A DNA stretch of 64,000 nucleotides, from contig NZ_CP085081.1 in assembly GCF_023243115.1 (NCBI RefSeq), forward strand, positions 1,612,001 through 1,676,000, in the 5' to 3' direction. This document shows, piece by piece, positions 53,566 through 61,759 of the stretch (position 1 is its first letter; every line of letters begins with the position of its first letter). Made by a program: the position numbers and the translations under genes. The notes under the pieces were generated by a model. It ran no database searches. It saw only the letters and a program-made list of their open reading frames with translations, and had not been told where the DNA came from. Source of the DNA: Sediminicoccus sp. KRV36 (GTDB lineage: Bacteria > Pseudomonadota > Alphaproteobacteria > Acetobacterales > Acetobacteraceae).

Positions 53566-55238
53566 GGCTCGCAGCCTTCCTCGATCAACAGGGCGCGGAC
53601 CATGGCTTCGTCCACGCCGCTTTCAGTGAATGCATCGCCGGCGCCGCGCAGCAGCACGAAGCGCATCGCGCCGTCACGGGCCTTCTTGTCGGCGCGCATG
53701 CGGGCGATCAGCCGCGCCACCGTGAAGCCGCGCGGCAATTGCGCGATGCGGTTTGGCAGGCCGATCTCGCGCAGATGCTCGCGCACGCGGCCGGGCATTT
53801 CCTGCGAGCAGAGGCCAAGCCGGGCCGAGAGTTCCGTGGCGAGGCCAAGCCCGATGGCCACAGCCTCGCCATGCAGCAATTCGCCGCCATAGCCGCACTC
53901 GGCCTCCAGCGCATGGCCGAAGGTGTGGCCGAGATTGAGCAGGGCGCGCCCGCCCTCCGGCTTCATCTCGAACTCGTCATCCACGACGACGGCGGATTTC
54001 AGCTTGCAGCTTTCCAGCACGGCATGGGCCAGGGCATCGGCATCGCCCCGCATCGCCCGTGGCCCCTCGCTCTCGCACCAGTCCCAGAGCGGGCCCTGCA
54101 GCAGCCCGTGCTTCGCGACCTCCGCCCAGCCCGCGCGCAAGTCGCGGGGCGGCAGGGTGCGCAGCGTCGCGGTATCGGCCAGGACGAGCTTAGGCTGGTG
54201 GAAAGCGCCCAGCAGGTTCTTGCCGTGGCTCGTGTTGATGCCGGTCTTGCCGCCGACCGAGCTATCCACCTGGGCCAGCAGCGTCGTCGGGCATTGCACG
54301 AAGGGCAGGCCGCGCAGCACGGCGGCCGCGGCGAAGCCCGCCAGATCCCCCACGACGCCGCCACCGAGGGCGATGACGGTGAGGCGGCGATCCGCCTTGG
54401 CGGAGAGAATGCCATCCACCAGGCGCTCGAACTGCGCGAAGCATTTGCTGGCCTCGCCGGGCGGCACCAGGAATTCGGCGGCGACGCTGAAGCCCCCATC
54501 GGCCAGCGATTCGCGCAGCATGGGCAGGTGCAGCGGCGCCACCGACTGGTCACTGACGATGACCACGCGCCGCCCTTCCAGCCGCTGCGCCAGCTCGGCG
54601 CCGGCGCGTTTCAGCACGCCCTCTCCCACGACGATGTCATAGGCGTTGCGGGAAAGCTCGACGCGCAGCCGCTCGGGCGGGCGATGGGCGGCGATGGCAT
54701 CGGCCACGCGGCGCGTCGTCACATCGGGGTGTTCGTCGGAACAGATCAGGGTCACATCGGCCTCGGCATAGGCGGGGTGGCGGGCGGCCATCAGCCGTTC
54801 CAGCACCTCGCGCGGGTCCTGGTTCACGAACATCGGCCGGTGGTCGCGCCCGGCGACGCGGCGCATCAGGGTGGAAAGCCGGCATTTCAGCCAGATGGTG
54901 ATGGCCCCCGCCTCACGGATCGCGGCGCGGGAGCGCGCATCCACATAGGCGCCGCCGCCGGTGGCCAGCACGATGGGGCCATCCGCCTGCAGCAGCCGGG
55001 CGATGACCCGGCGCTCGCCCTCGCGGAAATGCGCCTCGCCATAGCGGGCGAAGATTTCACCGACGGGAATGCCGGCCGCGCGCTCGATCTCGGTATCGGC
55101 ATCGCGAAAGGGCAAGCCCCAGCGCGCCGCCAGGCGACGTCCGATCGAGGATTTGCCCGCCCCCGGCATGCCGACCAGCACGATGCTTCGTGAGGCCGGC
55201 GCTTGAAGGGAATCGGGCTGGGCGAGGTTGCGTGACAC
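53562..55238 (-). CDS. aroKB: Bifunctional shikimate kinase/3-dehydroquinate synthase
   Basis: A 558-residue fusion covering two steps of the shikimate pathway. Residues about 17-180 form shikimate kinase, with the P-loop GMPGAGKS at 23-30, DADTEIE, and the ATGGGAY shikimate loop. Residues about 190-558 form dehydroquinate synthase, with GGGVVGDLAGFAAA for NAD and metal-binding His/Glu in NLGHTFGHALE and LHGEAVAIGL. No ATG lies before the P-loop. The GTG at 55238 is the best start, since the further upstream frame lies antisense to xerD. The ribosome-binding site is weak. Confidence 0.93.
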   Translation of the reverse strand: MSRNLAQPDSLQAPASRSIVLVGMPGAGKSSIGRRLAARWGLPFRDADTEIERAAGIPVGEIFARYGEAHFREGERRVIARLLQADGPIVLATGGGAYVDARSRAAIREAGAITIWLKCRLSTLMRRVAGRDHRPMFVNQDPREVLERLMAARHPAYAEADVTLICSDEHPDVTTRRVADAIAAHRPPERLRVELSRNAYDIVVGEGVLKRAGAELAQRLEGRRVVIVSDQSVAPLHLPMLRESLADGGFSVAAEFLVPPGEASKCFAQFERLVDGILSAKADRRLTVIALGGGVVGDLAGFAAAAVLRGLPFVQCPTTLLAQVDSSVGGKTGINTSHGKNLLGAFHQPKLVLADTATLRTLPPRDLRAGWAEVAKHGLLQGPLWDWCESEGPRAMRGDADALAHAVLESCKLKSAVVVDDEFEMKPEGGRALLNLGHTFGHALEAECGYGGELLHGEAVAIGLGLATELSARLGLCSQEMPGRVREHLREIGLPNRIAQLPRGFTVARLIARMRADKKARDGAMRFVLLRGAGDAFTESGVDEAMVRALLIEEGCEP

Positions 55239-55292
55239 TGGCCCCAAGGCTAGCACAATCCCTATCTTGCGCGAGGGGATGCCAAGCCCGCC

Positions 55293-55439
55293 ATGTTTCG
55301 CCGTCCGGTGCTGACCTTGCTGATGCTGTTGCTCTGTGCCGCGGCACTGGGGCTGCTGGCACTCGGCGCCTTCCCGCCCGCCATCACCAGCGCGCCGGTG
55401 GAGCGCGTCCTGCCCAATGACCGCTTCCAGGTGCGTTGA
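55293..55439 (+). CDS. Small membrane protein of 48 residues
   Basis: A 48-residue frame starting MFRRPVLTLL with one long hydrophobic helix (about 5-26), then a Pro-rich stretch and a charged tail ending DRFQVR. It lies between the divergent aroKB and xerD genes. It could be an uncleaved single-pass protein or an exported peptide. The function is unknown. Confidence 0.5.
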   Translation: MFRRPVLTLLMLLLCAAALGLLALGAFPPAITSAPVERVLPNDRFQVR

Positions 55440-55493
55440 AGCGGCGGCCCGCAGGCTGACGGCGCTGACGCCGCGGATCGCGGGCATGCCGCG

Positions 55494-56381
55494 GTGAACC
55501 GCCACCTCGAATCCTTCCTGGAGATGATGGCGGCCGAGCGCGGCGCGGCGCGCAACACGCTGGAGGCCTATCGCGCCGATCTGGAAAGCGCGCTGGCCCA
55601 TCTGCCCGGCGACGCGGTGGCGGCGAGCCCCGCGGATCTGCGCGGCTGGCTGGCCACCCAGGCGGCATTTTCCGCGCGCACCCAGGCCCGGCGCCTCTCC
55701 TCCTTGCGGCAATTCTACCGCTTCCTGGCGCGGGAGGGCCTGCGCGCCGATGACCCGACGGAATTGCTCGACAGCCCCCGCGCGCCCGCCTCCCTGCCCA
55801 AGGCCCTGACCGAGGCGGAGGTGGGGCAATTGCTGGAGGGGGCGCAAAAACTCCCGCCAGCCCAGGCGCCGATCGCCGTGGCGGCGATCGAGCTGCTCTA
55901 CGCCTCGGGCCTGCGCGTGACGGAGCTGGTGACGCTGCCCGCCGGCATGCTGCGCGCCGAGGAACCCCTGGTCACGGTGATGGGCAAGGGCCGCAAGGAG
56001 CGCCTGGTGCCGATCTCCCGCCGCGCGCGGGAGGCGGCGCAGGCGGCGCAGGAGGGGTTGGTGCCGCGCGGCAAGGGGCGGCTTTCGGCCAGGAAATGGT
56101 TGCTGCCCTCACGCGGGGCGAATGGGCATCTGACGCGCCAGGGGGTGGGGTTGCTGCTGAAGCAGGCGGCGCTGGCGGGCGGGCTCGATCCGGCGAAGGT
56201 CAGCCCGCATGTGCTGCGGCACAGCTTCGCCACGCATCTGCTCTCACGCGGGGCGGATCTGCGCGCCTTGCAGACGCTGCTGGGCCACGCCGATATCGCG
56301 ACCACGCAGATCTATACGCGCGTCCTGGAGGAGCGGCTGCGGGCGGTGGTGGAGGAACATCACCCCCTCGCGCGCGGGTAG
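55494..56381 (+). CDS. xerD: Tyrosine recombinase XerD/XerC
   Basis: A 295-residue tyrosine recombinase that resolves chromosome dimers at dif. The N-terminal SAM-like domain covers 1-90. Catalytic residues are R141, K165, H239, R242, H265 and nucleophile Y274 (HVLRHSFATHLL, LGHADIATTQIYT). The start is GTG. The position beside aroK/aroB is common for alphaproteobacterial xerD, so I use that symbol; XerC is the alternative. No integrase-linked genes are nearby, which supports a housekeeping role. Confidence 0.88.
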   Translation: MNRHLESFLEMMAAERGAARNTLEAYRADLESALAHLPGDAVAASPADLRGWLATQAAFSARTQARRLSSLRQFYRFLAREGLRADDPTELLDSPRAPASLPKALTEAEVGQLLEGAQKLPPAQAPIAVAAIELLYASGLRVTELVTLPAGMLRAEEPLVTVMGKGRKERLVPISRRAREAAQAAQEGLVPRGKGRLSARKWLLPSRGANGHLTRQGVGLLLKQAALAGGLDPAKVSPHVLRHSFATHLLSRGADLRALQTLLGHADIATTQIYTRVLEERLRAVVEEHHPLARG

Positions 56382-56498
56382 CGAAGACGGTGACACCGCT
56401 GCGGCCCTCTGTTTTCAACAATTTTTGGGTTGCTGCTCGCACACCGGCAGGGCACCGGATTGCTTCGGTTGGCTGCTGAAAAACCTTCGTGATGGAGG

Positions 56499-56546
56499 GC
56501 GAGGGGCCAGCCCCTCGCGCACCCCGGCAGGAAACCGGTTTCCTGC
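56499..56546. repeat. Dispersed palindromic element, copy C
   Basis: Hairpins GCGAGGGGC-CA-GCCCCTCGC (56499-56518) and GCAGGAAACCGGTTTCCTGC (56527-56546), followed by ACCTTCGTC. It has the same orientation as copy A. It lies in the convergent gap between xerD and the lipoprotein gene; the remaining bases of 56382-56611 show no gene. Confidence 0.92.
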
Positions 56547-56611
56547 ACCTTCGTCAGGGGCGTGGCCTATCGCTGAAATCCGAATCCAGGAAAGCCAAAC
56601 CCCTCGCGCCC

Positions 56612-57082
56612 TCAGCTGCGCGGCACGCAGACCGCGTTGGAGCCGACATTGGGCAGCAGGCAGTGATGCTGCGCACCCTGCATGTAGATGCCGTTGGGCA
56701 GCGTCCAGGCCCGGTCCATCCGCACGAAGGGCATGCCGCGCCCGTCATCATTGCGCGGGCAGCGGCCGGCGATGTTGAAGGCCGGCGTCACGTCACCCGT
56801 GGTGGAAGCCACCGGCAGCGGCCGCGGGCTGCGGCCTTGCTGGAGCACGCCGCAGGCGGGCGCGCCCGGCAGCGGCTGCAGCACGCCATAGGCGCCGAAA
56901 TTGGCGGCCGGGCGGATGCGGATGGGCCGGCCCGCCGCGATCTCCGCCGCATTCGGGAAGGTCACCTGGTTGCTGGGCGCGGCCGGCTGCGCGACGGGCC
57001 GGGGCGGCGGCGGCGGTGGCGGCTCACTCGCGCAGGCGAGCAGCAGGACAGGCGTGGCGAGAGCCAGATGGAGCAGGCGCAT
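56612..57082 (-). CDS. Putative lipoprotein with Pro-rich linker
   Basis: A 156-residue protein with a lipoprotein signal (MRLLHLALATPVLLLAC), then a Pro-rich linker (SEPPPPPPP) and a mature domain with four Cys. I recognise no family. The ATG at 57082 is directly preceded by an 11-base homopolymer. An ATG at 57133 in the same frame would add 17 residues that run through the homopolymer, but that form would spoil the signal peptide. Confidence 0.75.
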   Translation of the reverse strand: MRLLHLALATPVLLLACASEPPPPPPPRPVAQPAAPSNQVTFPNAAEIAAGRPIRIRPAANFGAYGVLQPLPGAPACGVLQQGRSPRPLPVASTTGDVTPAFNIAGRCPRNDDGRGMPFVRMDRAWTLPNGIYMQGAQHHCLLPNVGSNAVCVPRS

Positions 57083-57093
57083 GGGGGGGGGGG
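57083..57093. repeat. Homopolymer of 11 G touching a start codon
   Basis: Eleven G on the plus strand, meaning eleven C on the coding strand, immediately precede the ATG of the lipoprotein gene. Such a tract is prone to slippage and would change the distance between start codon and ribosome-binding site, or the frame of any upstream start. Confidence 0.95.
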
Positions 57094-57193
57094 TGCTTTC
57101 ACCGCTTTTGCGGTCCGGGTGTTTCCTTGGCAATGCGCAAGGCTACACCCGGGATCACGCAAATCTCAAGCGGAACGGCGTCCGGCCTCAGCC

Positions 57194-58069
57194 TCAAGCC
57201 CTTGTTTCGCGCACCAATTGCCGCAACCGCGCCGCGGCCTCACTGCCCTTCAGCGAATCGCGCCACATGGCCTCGGCCACGCGCTGATGGACCGAGACGG
57301 CTTCCTCGGCGGCGGTGATGCCGGCGACGCCGGTCGAGGCGGAGGGCGGCGCATCGGCGGCGATGGGCGAGGTGATGACATGCGCGCGGTCCCGCCCGCG
57401 CAGCACCATGAAGGGTGCGGCCGGCTGCACCCCGGTGGCGAGGCCGAGCTGCAGGCCGATGGGCACGGTTTCCATGATCGTGGCCATGGCCTCCGCCTCC
57501 TGCGCCGCGGCGATGCGCGCACGGCTGCGGGACGCCTCGGGGATGTTCAGCCCGGCGGCGATGCCCTCGGTGAGGAGGGTGATGATGGCCGCTTCGCTCA
57601 GCACGGCGATCACGCTTGGCCGCTTTTGCGTGTAGAGGCGCTTGCGGGCGGTGAGCGCGCCCAGCCCCTGTTCGATCAGGGAGATCGCGACATTGCGGTC
57701 AGGTCCGGCGGGCACGGCCTGGGTCCAGGCCTCGGCCAGGGCGCCTTCCAGCGCCTCGCCCGTGATCTGCCAGCAGAAGGCGCCGCCGACGAGCAGGATC
57801 TGGTCCGCCTGCTCCTCCAGCCCGCGCAGCCGCTCCTGGAAGGCGGCGGGGCGGGCGAAATATTCGATGCCGATGCCCAGCAGGGAGAGCGGCGAGACCT
57901 TCAGCAGTTCCGCGAGGCGGCGGATCGTCTCCAGCTTGATCACCTCGCCCTTTTCGTAGCGATACAGCGCCGCGCGGGAGACACCGAGGCGGGCGGCGAT
58001 CTCCTCGGCCCGCATGCCGGATTCCATACGATAGGCGCGGAGCTGCTGGCCGATATCAGCGAATTTCAT
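57194..58069 (-). CDS. XRE family transcriptional regulator
   Basis: A 291-residue protein: an N-terminal XRE helix-turn-helix (about 8-62, MRAEEIAARLGVSRAALYRYEKG) joined to a 220-residue helical domain of unknown ligand. The ATG at 58069 begins just before the HTH; a longer frame is unsupported. It is divergent from the amidohydrolase-dioxygenase pair and probably regulates it. Confidence 0.83.
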   Translation of the reverse strand: MKFADIGQQLRAYRMESGMRAEEIAARLGVSRAALYRYEKGEVIKLETIRRLAELLKVSPLSLLGIGIEYFARPAAFQERLRGLEEQADQILLVGGAFCWQITGEALEGALAEAWTQAVPAGPDRNVAISLIEQGLGALTARKRLYTQKRPSVIAVLSEAAIITLLTEGIAAGLNIPEASRSRARIAAAQEAEAMATIMETVPIGLQLGLATGVQPAAPFMVLRGRDRAHVITSPIAADAPPSASTGVAGITAAEEAVSVHQRVAEAMWRDSLKGSEAAARLRQLVRETRA

Positions 58070-58153
58070 GAGATTCTGCCTCGCTCCTTGGGGTGGTTGC
58101 GCAGTTTTGGATAATGGCTTGGCGCCAGGAACCCGACCGCGCAACCGGAAGGT

Positions 58154-58245
58154 GGTAACTCTTTCAAGATACAACCTTTGTAAACGAGATCAAGCTTCAT
58201 CTGCAAAGAATTGCCTCAAAAACCGTAACGGCGCGGAGAGTTACC
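58154..58245. promoter_or_regulatory. Divergent promoter region with inverted GGTAACTCT sites
   Basis: GGTAACTCT (58154-58162) and AGAGTTACC (58237-58245) are exact reverse complements separated by 74 bp of AT-rich sequence between the XRE gene and the amidohydrolase gene. The spacing fits two operators flanking overlapping divergent promoters. The XRE protein is the likely binder. Confidence 0.6.
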
Positions 58246-58276
58246 ATCCGGCGTGTTTTTCGCCTAGATTGCCGGG

Positions 58277-59440
58277 ATGAACCCAGAGCTTCACACCACC
58301 CTGACCGGCTGGCGCCGCCACCTCCACGCCCATCCCGGCCTGACGCTGGATGAGGGCGAAACCGCGGCCTTCGTGGTGGAAAAGCTGAAATCCCTCGGCG
58401 TCACGGAAATCGAAACGGGGGTGGGCGGCCATGGCGTGGTCGCCACCTTGCGGCGGGCCTCCACCGGCGCGGGGGGCAATCGCAGCGTCGGGTTGCGGGC
58501 CGACATGGACGCCCTGCCCATCCAGGAACTGGACGAGACCCTGCCGTATCGCAGCCGCAAGCCCGGCGTCATGCATGCCTGCGGCCATGATGGCCACACC
58601 ACCGCCCTGCTGGGGGCCGCGGCCCTGCTGCTGGCGGATACGAGCTGGTCCGGCACGGTCCGCCTGGTCTTCCAGCCGGCCGAGGAAGGCGGCGGCGGCG
58701 CCCGCCACATGATCAAGGACGGGCTGTTCCAGCGTTTCCCGATGGATCGCATCTTCGGCTGGCACAATTGGCCCGGCCTGGAAGCCGGGCATATCGCCAT
58801 CCATGAGAAGGCCGTGATGGCCGCCGGCGCCCGATTCGACATCACCTTCGATGGCCATGCCGGCCACGCCGCCCTGCCGCATATGACTCGCGATCCCATG
58901 CTGGGCATCGGCCACGCCATCGTGGCGCTGCAATCCATCGTGGGGCGCAACGTGGACCCGCTGCAATCGGCCGTGGTCAGTGTCACCATCGCCGAGGCCG
59001 GCACGGCCGGGAACCAGATTTCCAACCGCGCCAAGCTGACCGGCACCGCGCGCTGGCTCGACGAATCGGTGGGTGACCTGATCGAGGCCCGCATGCGCGA
59101 GATCGCCCATGGCATCGCCGCCGCCTATGGCCTGACTGCCGAGGTGGGGTTCCGACGCGGCGTGCCCGTCACCGCCAATCACCCGGCCGAGCGCGAGACG
59201 GCGGCGGCCGCCGCCGCCAGCGTCACCACCATCCGCCGCGACCTGCCGCCCGCCATGACCGGCGAGGATTTCTCCTGGTTCCTGGGCGAAGTGCCCGGCG
59301 CCTTCGTCTGGATCGGCAATGGCCCGGCCGATGGCGGGCGCGAATTGCACCACCCCGCCTATGACTTCAATGACGACGTGCTGCCCGCGGCCTCAGGCTT
59401 CCTCGCCGCTGTTGCCAAGCGCGCACTTGGAGAGAATTGA
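58277..59440 (+). CDS. M20 family amidohydrolase (hippurate/N-acyl amino acid hydrolase-like)
   Basis: A 387-residue metallopeptidase of the M20D subfamily. Metal and catalytic residues lie in GLRADMDALPIQE, HACGHDGHTT (C102 and H104 as ligands), and FQPAEEGGGG. It would hydrolyse an N-acyl amino acid or a related amide. The stop and next start share a base (TGATG), so it is coupled to the cysteine dioxygenase-like gene, hinting at an N-acyl-cysteine or other thiol substrate. Confidence 0.9.
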   Translation: MNPELHTTLTGWRRHLHAHPGLTLDEGETAAFVVEKLKSLGVTEIETGVGGHGVVATLRRASTGAGGNRSVGLRADMDALPIQELDETLPYRSRKPGVMHACGHDGHTTALLGAAALLLADTSWSGTVRLVFQPAEEGGGGARHMIKDGLFQRFPMDRIFGWHNWPGLEAGHIAIHEKAVMAAGARFDITFDGHAGHAALPHMTRDPMLGIGHAIVALQSIVGRNVDPLQSAVVSVTIAEAGTAGNQISNRAKLTGTARWLDESVGDLIEARMREIAHGIAAAYGLTAEVGFRRGVPVTANHPAERETAAAAAASVTTIRRDLPPAMTGEDFSWFLGEVPGAFVWIGNGPADGGRELHHPAYDFNDDVLPAASGFLAAVAKRALGEN

Positions 59441-60030
59441 TGCCGGATATCTCAAGGTTGCGCCGCTACATCCAGGCGATGACGCGCCTCGCGGACCAGG
59501 ACCCCAGCGAGGCGCGCTGGCTCTCCGAGGGCGAGGCGCTGCTGGCCGACCTCATCGCCCATGATGACTGGCTGCCCGAGGCGCTGGCCGAACCCGGCCC
59601 CACCTATCGCCAGTATCTGCTGCATTGCGACCCGCTGGAGCGTTTCTCGGTGGTCAGCTTCGTCTGGGGCATCGGCCAGCGCACGCCGATCCACAACCAC
59701 AAGGTCTGGGGCCTGGTCGGCATGCTGCGCGGCGCCGAAGTCAGCGTCACCATGCACCCCGAGCCCGGGAAGCCCATGCGCGAGGGCCAGGTGGACCGTC
59801 TGACGCCGGGCCAAGTGGTCGGCGTCGGCTCGGGCGAGGAGGATGTGCATTGGGTGGAAAACGCCATCCCCGATCGCCCCTCCATCTCCATCCATGTCTA
59901 TGGCGGCAATATTGGCGCCATTGAACGGCATGTGTTTGACGGGGCGACGAGTGCGCGCAAGCGCTTCGTCTCGGGCTACACCAACAGTGTGGTGCCCAAT
60001 CTCTGGGACCGATCCGCGGAATTGGTCTGA
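59440..60030 (+). CDS. Cysteine dioxygenase-type cupin protein
   Basis: A 196-residue cupin of the thiol dioxygenase family. The three-His iron site is visible: H85 and H87 in TPIHNHKVWG and H137 in DVHWVEN. YGG near 154-156 follows. Such enzymes oxidise cysteine or 3-mercaptopropionate to the sulfinate with oxygen. Sequence does not settle which thiol. It starts on the last base of the amidohydrolase gene. Confidence 0.87.
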   Translation: MPDISRLRRYIQAMTRLADQDPSEARWLSEGEALLADLIAHDDWLPEALAEPGPTYRQYLLHCDPLERFSVVSFVWGIGQRTPIHNHKVWGLVGMLRGAEVSVTMHPEPGKPMREGQVDRLTPGQVVGVGSGEEDVHWVENAIPDRPSISIHVYGGNIGAIERHVFDGATSARKRFVSGYTNSVVPNLWDRSAELV

Positions 60031-60089
60031 GGGCGCAACCTTTAGGCCAGCCGGGGCGTTGTGCGCGCATTGCCGCGAAAGGCCCCCGC

Positions 60090-61130
60090 ATGCCCATCCG
60101 CCCCTTCGGCGCCACCCTCCTGCTTCTCCTGGCCAGCCTGACGCCGGCTGTTGCCCAGACAGGGGGCGCCGAACCGCGCGCTGCCGAAGCCACGGCCGCG
60201 CGCAAGGCGGACCCGGCCGGCAGCTTCTCGGTCTCCTATGACAACGACCTCTTTGCCGGGACGGACCGCTACTACACGAGCGGCCTTCAGTTCGACTGGC
60301 GCTCGGCCTCCGAGAATCCGCCTGGTTGGCTGGCCTGGCTGAACAACCGCCCGGGCAATTTCCTGTTTCCGCAGGGCGGCGCGCCGCGCTGGGGGCTTTC
60401 GGCCGGGCAGAACATCTTCACCCCCAGCGACACGCAGCGCCGCAACCCCGACCCGCAGGACCGGCCCTATGCCGGCTGGCTCTACGGCGCCGTCTCCCTC
60501 GTATCCAGCACGGCCACCGAATTTGGCGGGCTGGAATTGCAGGTCGGTGTGGTGGGGCCCTCGGCCCTTGGGCGCCAGGCGCAGAACGGCGTGCACCGCC
60601 TGCGCAACCTCGATCGCGCCAATGGCTGGAGCTATCAGCTCAAGGATGAGGTGGGCGTGAACCTCATCCTCTCGCGGCAATGGCGCTTCAACCAGGAGGT
60701 GGGCGTGGGCGGGCTCTCGGTCGGCATGGTGCCGAGCCTGACGGGCAGCCTGGGCAATGTGCTGACCTATGCGAGTGCCGGCCTGGTGCTGCGCCTGGGC
60801 AACAACCTGACGGCGGATTTCGGGCCGCCGCGCAACCGCCCGGCCATCTCAGGCTCGGCCTTCTTCGAGCCGGGTGAGGGCTTCAGCTGGTATGTCTTTG
60901 CCGGCATCGAGGGCCGCGCCGTGGCGCGCAACATTTTCCTCGATGGCAACAGCCTCCAGGACAGCCGCAGCGTGGAGCGCATTCCCGGCGTGGCGGATGC
61001 CAGCGTGGGGGCGGTGCTCATGCTCAGCCGGGCACGGCTGACGGCGAGCTACACCTTTCGCAGCCGGGAATTCTCCACCCAGCCCGAGGCGGCGCAATAT
61101 GGCTCGATCAGCCTGTCCGTGCGGTTCTGA
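60090..61130 (+). CDS. LpxR-like outer membrane lipid A deacylase family protein
   Basis: A 346-residue protein with a signal peptide (1-22, ending AVAQ) and a beta-barrel ending ISLSVRF. The conserved block SVSYDNDLFAGTDRYYTSG matches the LpxR (DUF2219) N terminus, including the Asn-Asp pair used by the 3'-O-deacylase. DRPYAGW is another family motif. It may trim lipid A acyl chains at the cell surface. Activity is inferred from family only. Confidence 0.85.
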   Translation: MPIRPFGATLLLLLASLTPAVAQTGGAEPRAAEATAARKADPAGSFSVSYDNDLFAGTDRYYTSGLQFDWRSASENPPGWLAWLNNRPGNFLFPQGGAPRWGLSAGQNIFTPSDTQRRNPDPQDRPYAGWLYGAVSLVSSTATEFGGLELQVGVVGPSALGRQAQNGVHRLRNLDRANGWSYQLKDEVGVNLILSRQWRFNQEVGVGGLSVGMVPSLTGSLGNVLTYASAGLVLRLGNNLTADFGPPRNRPAISGSAFFEPGEGFSWYVFAGIEGRAVARNIFLDGNSLQDSRSVERIPGVADASVGAVLMLSRARLTASYTFRSREFSTQPEAAQYGSISLSVRF

Positions 61131-61201
61131 GGGCATGGCCGCCTGGGCGGAAGCCTGAGACGGCCGCATCTTGTCAGCAGGTTGCTGGAAAAGGGCAGAT
61201 A

Positions 61202-61253
61202 GCGAGAGGGCTTTGCCCCCTCGCGTTCCCCCACCAAGAAACCAGTTTCTTGG
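61202..61253. repeat. Dispersed palindromic element, copy D, with compensated arms
   Basis: Hairpins GCGAGAGGGC-TTT-GCCCCCTCGC (61202-61224, one mismatch) and CCAAGAAAC-CA-GTTTCTTGG (61234-61253), followed by ATCTTCGAT. Relative to copies A-C the second palindrome has changed on both arms so that pairing is kept. It has the orientation of copies A and C. Confidence 0.88.
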
Positions 61254-61285
61254 ATCTTCGATGGAATAATCCCCCGAACGAAGGT

Positions 61286-61351
61286 GCAGGAAACTGTGAA
61301 AACCACGCAGGTTTTCACCCTGCCGGCGAGCGCGAGGGGCAGAGCCCCTCG
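61286..61351. repeat. Dispersed palindromic element, copy E, extended form
   Basis: CGAAGGT leads into a nested hairpin: outer GCAGG/CCTGC (61286-61290 and 61319-61323), inner GTGAAAACC-ACGCA-GGTTTTCAC (61296-61318). Then follows CGAGGGGC-AGA-GCCCCTCG (61333-61351). It faces copy D head to head. Together they fill the convergent gap between the LpxR-like and monooxygenase-like genes. Confidence 0.88.
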
Positions 61352-61386
61352 ATGCCATCACGCCGGTGTTCCAGCAGCCGCGCCGA

Positions 61387-61704
61387 TCAGGGGCGGTTGA
61401 TCGTCTGGAGCACGTCGAAGCCTTCAAAGCTCGGCGGACCCAACGTCAGGTTCTTGCTGCTGCCGGCGCCGGAATGGGCGCGGCGGAACTGGTCCGAGCG
61501 CGTCCAGGCGTCAAAATCCGCGCGCGAGGCCCAGAGTGTGGAGGAGGAGTAGAGGATGTGATCCTCGGCCTGCGGTCCGCGCAGCAGCTGGAAGCTGACG
61601 AAGCCGGGCAATTCATGCAGCCGGCTCTCGCGATTCAGCCAGACCTGCTCGAACTCGCCGGCATGGGCGGGGATGACGCGAAAGCGGTTGGTGGCGACGA
61701 ACAT
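61387..61704 (-). CDS. Antibiotic biosynthesis monooxygenase-fold (ABM/IsdG-like) protein
   Basis: A 105-residue dimeric alpha/beta-barrel type protein. Features are FVATNRFRVIPAHAGEFEQVW at the start and LLRGPQ and YSSSTLWASRADFDAW in the middle, matching ABM or IsdG-type haem-degrading relatives. Function is undecided between small-molecule oxidation and haem cleavage. AGGA lies upstream of the ATG at 61704. Confidence 0.78.
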   Translation of the reverse strand: MFVATNRFRVIPAHAGEFEQVWLNRESRLHELPGFVSFQLLRGPQAEDHILYSSSTLWASRADFDAWTRSDQFRRAHSGAGSSKNLTLGPPSFEGFDVLQTINRP

Positions 61705-61759
61705 GCGGACATCCTGCGGTGGTTCACCGCCGCATCCTGGCACATTCATCCAGGCGTGT

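Noticed and set aside
55494..56381. Phage or integron integrase
   Set aside because: The tyrosine recombinase has XerD length and sits beside aroKB; no attachment site, phage or cassette genes are nearby.
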